64,000 nucleotides of DNA from an uncultured Glaciecola sp. (GCF_937770335.1 NZ_CALJHY010000005.1:155221-219220); one strand, 5' to 3'. Positions 20,551 to 34,612 are shown, counted from the stretch's first letter. Notes: a model not told the origin generated them from the sequence alone. Numbers and translations are program-made.

Positions 20551-21999
20551 TCAAAGATAGCTAACATTACAAGTATTCTCATTATTTAGCGTTGTGCATT
20601 TGGCAATATTCATGATTTTAGTTTGGGTAAACTCACTCAAACCTAATTCACCTAACTCACTGCCTAGGCCCGATTGTTTGGCACCACCAAAAGGAATTGC
20701 GGGATCTAGCTCGCCGTGTTTATTAATCCACACAGTGCCGGCATCTATTTGATTGGCTAAGTGATAAACCGCTTCGCTATTCTCGCCCCATACCGAAGCA
20801 CCCAAGCCAAAAATGCTCGAGTTTATACTAGCCAATAGCGCTTTTTCATCGTGATAGCGAATAATGGGCAATACGGGGCCAAATTGCTCGTCGTCGACCA
20901 AGCGTGCGCCTTCGCTAATGTCTTTAAATAACGTTGGGCGAATAAAATAACCTTTACTGGGTAGTGTTTGCTTAGCCGTGATTTGGGTACCATCAGACTG
21001 GGATTCTGCGATCAACGCTTTCACCTTATTATATTGCAGCGCGTTTTGTAACGGGCCCATGGTGGTAGTTTCTGCCATGCCATTGCCTAGCACAATGCCA
21101 TCGGCCATTACTGCCAACCGTTCACAAACATCATCGTAAATACTGTCGTGTACATACAGTCTTTTCACCGCGATGCAAATTTGGCCGGCGTTATGAAAGG
21201 CCAATCCAAATATTTTGGGGAGCGCATCATCAAGTTTACTATCCCCCATGACCACAGCCGCATCATTACCACCAAGCTCTAGCGTAATACGTTTAATCGA
21301 ATCAGCAGCCCCAGCCATTACTTTTGCACCGGTCGCCGTAGAGCCCGTGAACGAAACTTTATTGACATCAGGATGAACTGTTAGTGCTGTGCCAAGTTCG
21401 TTATTGTCGGCAATAATATTGAGTGTACCGGCAGGTAAAATGTCTTTAATTAACTCACCTATACGCAAAGTACTTAACGGCGTGGTTGATGAGGGTTTCA
21501 ACACCATAGTATTACCCGCTATCAAGGCGGGCGGTAATTTAAAGGCCATTAACATCAACGGGAAATTCCAAGGTACCATAGCAGCAATGACACCTAATGG
21601 TTTTGCATGAACTTCTACGCGGCGCAGCGCACTGTCTTCTAATACTTTAACGGGTAACGTTAGTCCGCAAAAATATCGACAAAAAGCCGAAAAACCATGA
21701 ACTTCCATCACTGCTTCAGCAATCGGCTTGCCCTGCTCTTGTACTAACAATTCACCTAGCTCTTGAGCATGGGCTTCTACAACATCTGCGACCTTACCAA
21801 GCAATGCTTGCCGCGCGCCCATCGGTGTTTCGCTCCAACCCGGCAATGCCGCCTTAGCCGCAGCAACCGCTTGATTCAATTGATCAAGTGAAGCGTGAGG
21901 GCTATTGGCCACCAACGTTTCGTCTGCTGGATTTATCACCGCCATAGTTTTAGCACCAGCGATAAGTTCACCATTTATCAGTAACCGATAATTCGACAT
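20551..21999 (-). CDS. NAD(P)-dependent aldehyde dehydrogenase
   Basis: VPWNFPLMLMAFKLPPALIAGNTMVLKPS, FTGSTATGAKVM, LELGGNDAAVV, FHNAGQICIAVKRLYV. Confidence 0.95.
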   Translation of the reverse strand: MSNYRLLINGELIAGAKTMAVINPADETLVANSPHASLDQLNQAVAAAKAALPGWSETPMGARQALLGKVADVVEAHAQELGELLVQEQGKPIAEAVMEVHGFSAFCRYFCGLTLPVKVLEDSALRRVEVHAKPLGVIAAMVPWNFPLMLMAFKLPPALIAGNTMVLKPSSTTPLSTLRIGELIKDILPAGTLNIIADNNELGTALTVHPDVNKVSFTGSTATGAKVMAGAADSIKRITLELGGNDAAVVMGDSKLDDALPKIFGLAFHNAGQICIAVKRLYVHDSIYDDVCERLAVMADGIVLGNGMAETTTMGPLQNALQYNKVKALIAESQSDGTQITAKQTLPSKGYFIRPTLFKDISEGARLVDDEQFGPVLPIIRYHDEKALLASINSSIFGLGASVWGENSEAVYHLANQIDAGTVWINKHGELDPAIPFGGAKQSGLGSELGELGLSEFTQTKIMNIAKCTTLNNENTCNVSYL

Positions 22000-22097
22000 T
22001 TTATTTACCTTATTAAATTTATTGTTGTAGTAAAGCTAAAGTGATTAAAAGCCTATCAACGTTAAGCCAACCGACCTTTATTAATTAAACCAGATAG

Positions 22098-22373
22098 CTA
22101 GCATGCATGAGCTAATTCGGGCAATTGAATAACAATGCGATCACCCTGTTGCAGGTTTGTCTGATTCAAAAAATAAGCGGCAAAATTCCGGCTCATGATG
22201 TCAACATCATCAAAAGATAATGTGTGCTCTAAACAACTAAAAGCAGGCTGGGCTGGATACAAACGACAAGAATCATTGAAAAGTTCGATGATACTTTTAT
22301 AGTTTTTAGGATTTAACAATTGAAATTGTTGTTGCGAATAATCTAATGATTGGACAAGGGTTGTTATAGTCAT
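22098..22373 (-). pseudogene. Truncated N-terminal fragment of an AMP-binding (fatty) acyl-CoA ligase
   Basis: 91 aa; PAQPAFSCLEHTLSFDDVDIMSRNFAAYFLNQTNLQQGDRIVIQLPEL matches the extreme N-terminus of FadD-like ligases, then stops. The ATP-binding core is absent. Confidence 0.75.
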
Positions 22374-22433
22374 ATTGTCTAATTACATTGTCAGAATATA
22401 ATTCTACAGTAGCAACTTAATAAACGTATCAGT

Positions 22434-22449
22434 TGTTACTTATGTAACA
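22434..22449. promoter_or_regulatory. Palindromic operator candidate TGTTACTTATGTAACA
   Basis: Perfect TGTTAC-N4-GTAACA inverted repeat, 61 bp upstream of the ligase fragment start. Confidence 0.6.
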
Positions 22450-22528
22450 GCAATCGACAAATAAACAATATTGTTTTTACTTTTCCTCTCTTTTAAAATT
22501 TGTTTATAACCTTTATTTATAAACAAAG

Positions 22529-23242
22529 TCATTCATCAATAAGCTCTAGTTCATCTTCTAAAGCAGCAAGGTTTTTTATTAAATATTTACCCTTTTCCAT
22601 GACAACTATATTTTTGTCTCGCCATTGTCCAAAGATCTTATTTACTCTAGGGCGCGACCCCATCACTAAATTGGCAAAATCACTTTGGCTTAAAGAAATA
22701 TCTAAGCGAATACCCTGTTCTGTTTGAACACCATGCAGCTGTGCTTGTTCTAATAATCGACCAGCAAGACGAGCACTCAAAGGATAAAAAAGTATAGCTT
22801 CAAGTAAGCGATATAAACCTCGAGCTTTCACGGTATGATCAATAAATATATGTCGATACATAGTAGGAAATTCTTCACCCACACTGAGTACATCTTTACG
22901 AGGAATAACTAAAACAAAAGATGTTTCAAGTACCAGTACATCAAATAATCTCGCCTCTTCAATACTCAGTGTTGCTTCACCAAACCAAGAGCCTTGGTTA
23001 TAGTCAGTAAAAGTAAACTCTTGTCCGGTACTACTCGTTGCGCCTAGGCGAAGACGTCCTGACATCACACAGTAAATATCGGTGTCAAAATCACCATTTT
23101 GAAAAACATAACTTTTTTTAGTGTATTGTTTAATTTTAGCGGCGCGCGCGAGTTGGCTGCGGCCTTGTTCAGGAATCCCTTTAAACCAAGGCGAACTATC
23201 GATAGCTTTCTGAATAGTTTCAATATCGAATTTTACATTCAT
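22529..23242 (-). CDS. Crp/Fnr family transcriptional regulator
   Basis: cNMP-binding-like N-terminal domain and C-terminal HTH (LSQSDFANLVMGSRPRVNKIFGQWRDKNIV). Confidence 0.92.
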   Translation of the reverse strand: MNVKFDIETIQKAIDSSPWFKGIPEQGRSQLARAAKIKQYTKKSYVFQNGDFDTDIYCVMSGRLRLGATSSTGQEFTFTDYNQGSWFGEATLSIEEARLFDVLVLETSFVLVIPRKDVLSVGEEFPTMYRHIFIDHTVKARGLYRLLEAILFYPLSARLAGRLLEQAQLHGVQTEQGIRLDISLSQSDFANLVMGSRPRVNKIFGQWRDKNIVVMEKGKYLIKNLAALEDELELIDE

Positions 23243-23494
23243 ATTCTTTCTGTCATAGCCATTTCAATACCCTGAATAATGAGCTAATTGGTTTTACCAA
23301 AAAATGACAATATCACTTATCATAATGAATACCAATTATTATAAGTAATAAGGATTGTCACCAATAAAAACGTCTCTTTAAGATAATAGAGTGCGATTAT
23401 ATAAGTAAAAAAAGAAAGGATGATTAAAATCAACGTTTGAACATATATCCGCGAATTATGCTCAAACGTTGAGAGAAGTGATTGAAGCTTGAAA

Positions 23495-24898
23495 TTACCT
23501 AGCCATTATCGCTTTTCTAATTTCAATATGTTTATCTTGATGTAAATCGTATTTTCTTGAGATCAAGATGGTAGATAACGTTAACAATAATGATACAGGT
23601 CCTGCAAAAATAGCTAAATTAGTGAAAGCTTCTGCTGGTATGTTTGCAATGGAAGCACCCTTGGGGAATTTGATTACTTCAAGGGTAATACCGGCGAAAA
23701 ACGCGCCGAAACCAAAACTTGCTTTCAATGCAAAAGAACGGGCAGCAAAAAACAAACCTTCTTCTCTTCTTCCTGTAGCTAATTCATGCTCATCTATTGT
23801 ATCTGACAACATTGAATCTAATACAATAATGTATGCAACAAAAAATGCTTGGGCAATGCCTGAACAAGTAAACACCAATATCAGTTTAGTAGACATTGCT
23901 AATGGTTGAAACATACCGGCTAAATACATCATGATTGGTGTATAGGCAATAACTGCCGCTATCAAAACGGTAAAAGTAAGCGCTTTAGTTTTATCAAAAT
24001 AAACAGAGAACTTTTTAGCAATATAAGGGGCAAATGGTAACGATACCAACTGAGCTACAACTAAAATAGTTAACTGCTCTGTTGAAAATCCATATAAATA
24101 ACTCGCAATATAAATTATAAGCGTTTGTGTTAAACCGGCCATCGTCATAAAAACTAACAGGGTAAAAAATAAAATTCTAAATGACTTCAGCTTCAACGTA
24201 GAAAATACCGTAATACACGCTAATAGTGGATGCTTAGCATCTGGGTTATCTACAGGTTTAGATAAATGTGGAATTTCAGATTTCGTTGCAAAAACTGACC
24301 ATAACATCGTAATGGTTGCGACAATACTCGCGAAAAGAGCAAAACCAGAATAACTAGCACCATTTAGCATGCCATTGGGGTACGCTTCTGACTTTGTAAA
24401 AAAAACGGTAAAAGCGATAATGGTCAGTAACACACCGCCTAAATAACTAAAAAATACTCGATAACTAATCAATGATGTGCGCTGATGATAATCTTTCACC
24501 ATTTCAGCACCTAATGATAAATGCGGTACATAAAACAACGTTAAGGCTAATCTTACTGCTATTGCCCATGTCAGCATCCAACCAAACAATCCAATCTCAG
24601 TTAAATCAGCAGGAGGATTAAATAAGATATAAAAAGTGACACCAAAAGTAAGCGCACCCGCTAACATAAATGGATGACGTCTTCCCCATTTAGATTTATA
24701 GCGATCGGATAGTTGACCAATCATAGGATCAGTAACCGCATCAACAACTAAAGCCAGTAATGCTGCGATCCCTGCAAGGCTGCCAGACAGTCCTAATACT
24801 TGGTTATAATAGAAAAATAAAAATGTACTAAAAGCTACCGCTTTCATTCCATCAGACAATTGTCCAATACCGTAACCGACTTTTGTTGATAACTTCAT
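23495..24898 (-). CDS. MFS transporter, GPH (glycoside-pentoside-hexuronide) family
   Basis: 467 aa with about 12 TM segments; GIGQLSDGMKAVAFSTFLFFYYNQVLGLSG and DPMIGQLSDRYKSKWGRRHPFML. Confidence 0.9.
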   Translation of the reverse strand: MKLSTKVGYGIGQLSDGMKAVAFSTFLFFYYNQVLGLSGSLAGIAALLALVVDAVTDPMIGQLSDRYKSKWGRRHPFMLAGALTFGVTFYILFNPPADLTEIGLFGWMLTWAIAVRLALTLFYVPHLSLGAEMVKDYHQRTSLISYRVFFSYLGGVLLTIIAFTVFFTKSEAYPNGMLNGASYSGFALFASIVATITMLWSVFATKSEIPHLSKPVDNPDAKHPLLACITVFSTLKLKSFRILFFTLLVFMTMAGLTQTLIIYIASYLYGFSTEQLTILVVAQLVSLPFAPYIAKKFSVYFDKTKALTFTVLIAAVIAYTPIMMYLAGMFQPLAMSTKLILVFTCSGIAQAFFVAYIIVLDSMLSDTIDEHELATGRREEGLFFAARSFALKASFGFGAFFAGITLEVIKFPKGASIANIPAEAFTNLAIFAGPVSLLLTLSTILISRKYDLHQDKHIEIRKAIMAR

Positions 24899-25017
24899 CG
24901 TAATACCACCTTGCTAACCTTTATTATTTATCAAAACCTAAGACAGTTTGTCTTTGAGAAATGATTGGGTAAGATTTTAATTATGTGAATACCCTACTCG
25001 GTTAGATTTAGTAAACC

Positions 25018-25033
25018 TGTTACCTAGGTGACA
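25018..25033. promoter_or_regulatory. Palindromic operator candidate TGTTACCTAGGTGACA
   Basis: TGTTAC-N4-GTGACA in the divergent MFS/FMO intergenic region; flanked by C/G to an 18-bp near-palindrome (25017-25034). Confidence 0.6.
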
Positions 25034-25094
25034 GACCGCAACGGTAATATTATGGTAGTTTTTTATGACAAATACAAAAACGAGCAAATACTAT

Positions 25095-26387
25095 ATGAAA
25101 AAAGTTGCCATTATTGGAGCAGGCCCATCTGGAATTACTGCAATTAAGAATTTTGCAGATCAAGGTTTTGAGGTCACGGCTTTCGATAGATGCGAGGGAG
25201 TTGGAGGAAACTGGAGGTTCAATGACCCTTCTGGACATTCTAGTGTTTTTGAAACCACGCATTTAATAAGCTCTAAGTATACTTCTTTTTTTGAAGATTT
25301 CCCATTGCCTGATTCTACATCCGACTACCCATCACATAAAGAATTATTAAGCTACTTCAATGCATATGCAGATCATTTTGATATTAGAAAACTAATTAAA
25401 TTTAATACAGAAGTAACTAACTGTAAAAAAATCGATGGAGATAGATGGAAAGTCGAATGGAATACTTTAGGTTCTGATGAAAAAAATATAGGCGAATACG
25501 ATGCACTTGTTGTTTGCAATGGTCATCATCATAAACCTAGATATCCTGATTATCCTGGAGAATTTACAGGGGAATTAATCCACTCTCATGAATTTAAATC
25601 AGCTAAACCATTTCAGGACAAGCGTGTTTTGGTTATTGGCGGCGGTAACTCTGCCTGCGATGTTGCGGTCGAGACAGCGCGAGTATCTAAATCAACCTCG
25701 ATTAGTTGGAGAAGAGGGTATTATCTTATTCCTAAGTTCATGTATGGCTTGCCAACAGATGTACAAGCATTAAAAAATAGGTGGATGCCAGATTTTATTA
25801 GAGAGCCATTTACAAAATTGATGCTAGAAATTTTCCAAGGAAAAAATGAAGATATTGGATTACAGAAACCAGATAAAAGTCTAAATGCAACTCACCCAAC
25901 AGTAAACTCAGAACTTTACTATGCAGTAAGGCATGGCAAAGTCACACCCCATATTGATATAGAAAGATACGAAGGCAATAAGGTTATATTTAAGGATGGT
26001 AAGAGTGAAGAGTTTGATGTCATCATTGCATGTACTGGTTTTAAAATTAAACATGACTTTTTCGATAAAAGTCTAATTAATTATGAAGAGGGCAAAGTAC
26101 CACTTCTTCATAAAATGATTCCGGCTGATATAAATAATTTATACTTTATAGGTCTTTTTCAGCCTTTGGGCTGCATCTGGCCTGGAGCAGAGCTTCAGTC
26201 TAAATTAGCTGCTCAACACCTCTGCGGCAATTGGAAGCCAAAAAAATCAATTAAAGAGCTAATTGAAATAGAATTAGCTAATCCAGATGTAAAGCAAATC
26301 GACACGCCAAGGCACACAATAACTGTTGATGATTATGCTTTCAGAGCTAGATTGAAAAAAGAAATCAATAGATCTATTTCTGCTTAA
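25095..26387 (+). CDS. Flavin-containing monooxygenase / NAD(P)-binding flavoprotein
   Basis: KKVAIIGAGPSGITAIKNF FAD motif, VLVIGGGNSACDVAVE NADPH motif, CTGFK. ORF track start is 25065; MKKVAIIG at 25095 looks like the better start. Confidence 0.9.
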   Translation: MKKVAIIGAGPSGITAIKNFADQGFEVTAFDRCEGVGGNWRFNDPSGHSSVFETTHLISSKYTSFFEDFPLPDSTSDYPSHKELLSYFNAYADHFDIRKLIKFNTEVTNCKKIDGDRWKVEWNTLGSDEKNIGEYDALVVCNGHHHKPRYPDYPGEFTGELIHSHEFKSAKPFQDKRVLVIGGGNSACDVAVETARVSKSTSISWRRGYYLIPKFMYGLPTDVQALKNRWMPDFIREPFTKLMLEIFQGKNEDIGLQKPDKSLNATHPTVNSELYYAVRHGKVTPHIDIERYEGNKVIFKDGKSEEFDVIIACTGFKIKHDFFDKSLINYEEGKVPLLHKMIPADINNLYFIGLFQPLGCIWPGAELQSKLAAQHLCGNWKPKKSIKELIEIELANPDVKQIDTPRHTITVDDYAFRARLKKEINRSISA

Positions 26388-26392
26388 AAAAC

Positions 26393-27352
26393 ATGAATCA
26401 GACCAGACATAAACCTGCCGGAAAACCAGAGGTAATGATGGTAGAAAAAATAGTTAACGTTAATGGCGTTGATATTGCGTATCAACTTCATGGTAACAAC
26501 CAAAATCCGACGATTATGCTTATTCATGGTGTAGGTTACCCTTTAACTGCATGGCCTAAAGCTATGATTGAGCGACTTGTTGAGCTAGGTTTTCAGGTTT
26601 TACTCTTCGACAATCGCGATGTCGGTCGCTCAGGAAAATTTGAACACCTTACTTTGCCTAACTTAGTGTGGGTTATGTTGAAATTAAAGCTTGGTTTTAG
26701 CATTAAAGTTCCGTATCAACTTGAAGATATGATGCTAGATACCATTGCATTGTTAGATATATTAAAGCTAGAAAAAGTTCATCTGGTTGGGGCATCTATG
26801 GGAGGGATGATCGCACAGTTACTCACTATCCATCATCCAGAACGTGTGAATTCATTAACTTCTATTATGTCGACTACAGGTAATAAAACATTACCAAAAA
26901 TGAGTGATACAATTAGAAAAAATTTAATGTCTAAACCGATCTCTGATAGCGACAAACACATGCTCGATTTTCATATTAAAAGATGGCAAGTTATTGGAAG
27001 TCTAGATTATCCAGCCGAGCTGACTAACTTGAGCGAGTATGTAAAAAGCATCCTCGAACGAGGACTTACAGACAATGGGACGCTACGCCAGTGGCTTGCC
27101 ATTATGGCAGCGGGTAATAGGGAAGAATATTTAGCTAAAGTTAATACACCCAGTTTGATCATACATGGTGAAGCCGATGAATTTGTACCTGTAGAATGCG
27201 GGAAGGCAACAGCAATGGCCATTCCACAGGCTAAATTAAAGGTATATGCTGGCATGGGACATGATTTCCCTAATGAGTTTATACCTAATATCGTGCAAGA
27301 TATTGTTGATCATGCCCACGAAAAAGTGGAAGTGTTAACAAAAGAAGTATAA
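26393..27352 (+). CDS. Alpha/beta hydrolase
   Basis: IMLIHGVGYPLTAWP, LLFDNRDVGRSG, LVGASMGGMIAQLL nucleophile elbow, GMGHDFP. Confidence 0.92.
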   Translation: MNQTRHKPAGKPEVMMVEKIVNVNGVDIAYQLHGNNQNPTIMLIHGVGYPLTAWPKAMIERLVELGFQVLLFDNRDVGRSGKFEHLTLPNLVWVMLKLKLGFSIKVPYQLEDMMLDTIALLDILKLEKVHLVGASMGGMIAQLLTIHHPERVNSLTSIMSTTGNKTLPKMSDTIRKNLMSKPISDSDKHMLDFHIKRWQVIGSLDYPAELTNLSEYVKSILERGLTDNGTLRQWLAIMAAGNREEYLAKVNTPSLIIHGEADEFVPVECGKATAMAIPQAKLKVYAGMGHDFPNEFIPNIVQDIVDHAHEKVEVLTKEV

Positions 27353-27359
27353 AAACAAG

Positions 27360-27546
27360 GTGACAGTGATTACAGGTTCAGGTGTTGGATTGGGCCTAGC
27401 GGTTAAGATTACGAGCAAAGGTGTAACTTAGCTTTAGTAGATAGTGATACTGGTGGGTTAATACAAGTACAGAAAATAGGAATGATTGGTTTAGCATTCC
27501 GTCGATTTAAGAAACAATCTAATATTGTTTTTAATATTAGATTCTA
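27360..27546 (+). pseudogene. Frameshifted 5' fragment of a short-chain dehydrogenase (SDR)
   Basis: VTVITGSGVGLGLAVKITSKGVT* in one frame, then NLALVDSDTGGLIQVQ in the next; matches the SDR pattern TGxxxGxG...NLALVD. Confidence 0.7.
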
Positions 27547-27551
27547 GAAAA

Positions 27552-27577
27552 CATCAATTGTAATGATTGGTGTTTTT
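27552..27577 (+). terminator. Hairpin plus T tract after the SDR remnant
   Basis: ACATCAATTGTAATGATTGGTGTTTTTT; preceded by a perfect 11-bp inverted repeat AATCTAATATT/AATATTAGATT (27516-27543). Confidence 0.5.
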
Positions 27578-28419
27578 TGTATCTAGTTTTTAGTCTTAAC
27601 CGAAAAAATCTGTCAAATTACCGCTATGCTGGCTTTGTTCACACTCAGGCTAAACGACTGACAGGTAAAAAGTCATGATATAAAAACTCTTTTTTTTATC
27701 ATGGGCAACGTCCGCTATCGTATCCAACTGACCATTAAATTAGATGGTTTTTAGTTGTGATCTTTGACCGCTTTAGGCTCTAAGGAGACCAAATGCACGA
27801 AACCGCTACGTCTGGAAACTGCCCAAAGCCCTCTAATTAAAGCCAAATATACTAAGCTTTGTTGAAATACTCTTAAGTTTAGAACATTAATATATTCGTA
27901 AAAGCGTGGTTGTAATCAATGAGTCAAAGCGAAACATTAATTACTTAGTTCCAAATCAGAGTTCAACGACAATTTTAGCAACCACATAAGATAGGTATAC
28001 CATTCCTAATTCTCATAATGATGGGTTCAGATATATAGGACAAATCAGGTTAATGGACTGTGCTTCTATATATGCAGCCACTTTTCTATGATCCAGTGAT
28101 TGGGAGATTCTACAAAAATATTCCTTTAGGTTTTAGGAATATAATAAGCGTTAACAGCTATACTATTTAAATATTAACCCCTTAAAGTATTTACACCCAG
28201 TTGGTACGTGAGTGTTCAAGTCCAGGTCGAGTTTGACGCTTTTTTTAGCATGGCGGTAGAGTTACCACTAAGAAGTAAAAGAGGAAAATAAAATAACACA
28301 TCAATATGTTTCAACATATTACCAAAGGTACTTCTAGACACATTTCATAACTATATCAGTTTGTTTTTCGGTCATCATTGTTCATAATTACTTAATAAAA
28401 ATTACTGACCCGAGACATA

Positions 28420-28710
28420 GTGATGAATGATCATCAGATCAGATCTGTTAATACTAGGAACCTCCTAAATAAAATAACCGTCGCGATTATTGTAGTAGCG
28501 GCTTATCAACTCATATTTAGCGATCCAGTAAAGCCTTCAGTGGAGCGCTTTGATGGTAGCCTTATTGACGGGACTAAATTGGCTAAATTAGAATTAATAT
28601 CGGGGAGTGAGAGAGACGGCAGAACCAAAATAACAATGCAGTTCTCTTTGAATATCGACCTTGGAAAACAACTTAATACGGTAATCAAAGCGGTCATTAC
28701 TACTAGATAA
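28420..28710 (+). CDS. Hypothetical protein with N-terminal hydrophobic segment
   Basis: 96 aa ORF; ITVAIIVVAAYQLIF TM-like segment. No family recognised. Confidence 0.35.
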   Translation: MMNDHQIRSVNTRNLLNKITVAIIVVAAYQLIFSDPVKPSVERFDGSLIDGTKLAKLELISGSERDGRTKITMQFSLNIDLGKQLNTVIKAVITTR

Positions 28711-28885
28711 ATATTCAAAACCCTTTAAAATTTTTGTAGCCTATATACTGGATGAAACCATTGAACTGTAATTACTATTGGTTATGGGAAGTAGAATAGT
28801 GCATGGTTTGATTTTGGTTGGCTTTTTGATTGGATTTTGATTAGTTAGTGCTTAGCTGTTTCTTTACTAAGGATTAAGCGTCTAG

Positions 28886-28916
28886 AAAGAAAAAACCCGT
28901 CACGAGGACGGGTTCT
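28886..28916 (-). terminator. Rho-independent terminator of rRNA operon
   Basis: Minus-strand AACCCGTC-CTCGT-GACGGGTTTTTT hairpin and U tract just after 5S. Confidence 0.85.
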
Positions 28917-28923
28917 TAAATGG

Positions 28924-29043
28924 GAGCCTGACGGTGTGCTACTCTCACATGGGGAAACCCCACACTACCATTGCCGCTAATACGTTTCACTTCTGAGTTC
29001 GAGATGGGATCAGGTGGGACCGTATCGCTATTGCCGTCAGGCA
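28924..29043 (-). rRNA. rrf: 5S ribosomal RNA
   Basis: Minus strand TGCCTGACGGCAATAGCG...GGTCCCACCTGATCCCAT...GAACTCAGAAGTGAAACG...TAGCACACCGTCAGG. Confidence 0.95.
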
Positions 29044-29209
29044 AAAACTGGTCGATGCCTCAGCACTCGCTAAGTCATCTAAATTCATTGTCTTTAAACA
29101 ATATTGGAAAGCTAATAATCAGTGTCTTTATTTAATGCAGAGTATCACTACTCTTTCTTACTTATTTGATTTGGCTACTTGTCATTACAACGCCACTTTG
29201 GTGTTGTAT

Positions 29210-32096
<2,887 letters not shown>

Positions 32097-32536
32097 ATAC
32101 AACCCAAAATGGCGTCTGTATTCACCCCGCCAAGAATGAAGTACAACGCATTTTACCAACCCACGCCTTTTTAATCGCGGATTGCGGTGCAGCTTACTCA
32201 TTACTGAGTATCTGCTAGCTATATGCATGACAAGTTTTTTTGCTAATCAAATAAAATTTGATTTCCCTAGTTGCTTGCGCAACTAACGTCATCAAGTTGT
32301 CAGATAGAGTAGCGTCGAAAGAACCGTTTTCAACCTAAGTTGAATTCAATCATTTCAGTTACTCTTACTTTAAATATTGATTACTAATTATCAGCTTTCC
32401 AAATTGTTAAAGAACATGTCGTATAGGGTTAACCATACAACCAATCATAATTTACCGAAGTAAAAGAGATTGAATCTTCATATTTATAAACAAGAAAATC
32501 TGTGTGAACACTGCATCATAAATGCGCAACTAATAG

Positions 32537-34070
<1,534 letters not shown>

Positions 34071-34138
34071 ATTTTTTGTAAATCGTTTTTTGTTGTCGAC
34101 ACTCATAATGAGTGCCCACACAGATTGTCTTGTTATAA

Positions 34139-34156
34139 ATTGTTAAAGAACATGCC
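34139..34156 (-). promoter_or_regulatory. rRNA antitermination boxA-like element in 16S leader
   Basis: Minus strand TGTTCTTTAACAATTTATAACAAGAC, similar to boxA TGCTCTTTAACA. A second copy lies in the ITS near 32403-32418. Confidence 0.6.
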
Positions 34157-34220
34157 AGCTTCTTTCTATTTCACTGGCGGCTTGAAAGTCACGTTCTGCG
34201 TGGTCTCAAGCGGGATGCAT

Positions 34221-34248
34221 ATACTACCTACATCATTTTTATTGTCAA
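34221..34248 (-). promoter_or_regulatory. rRNA operon promoter
   Basis: Minus strand TTGACA (34243-34248), 16-bp spacer, TAGTAT (34221-34226), then a short G/C-containing discriminator. Confidence 0.65.
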
Positions 34249-34612
34249 GCTTTTTTACAATTCTTTCTGAATTTATTTTTAACCGAAACTGCCGATAAAA
34301 CCAATTCAAACTGCGCTAAAACTTACTGTTCAAGTGATTTACCAAACTACTGCTTGGCTGCCTCCCTTGACCAGAGCGCGCATTCTACAGATTAAAACCA
34401 CTTGTTCAACCCTGTTTTACAAATAAGTAGTATTTTCGTGACTGTTTGCTTGTAATTAGTACTAAAGGCTCAAAAAACAGGCTTTTAATGACAATTGGCT
34501 ATTATATTCCCTAAATTAACTTCTCTTTTTATACTTAAATTAATGTAAGTCCTGCTTTATTAATTGATAATAGAGGCATAATCCATATTCAAACATCTAT
34601 AAATGACTTCTT

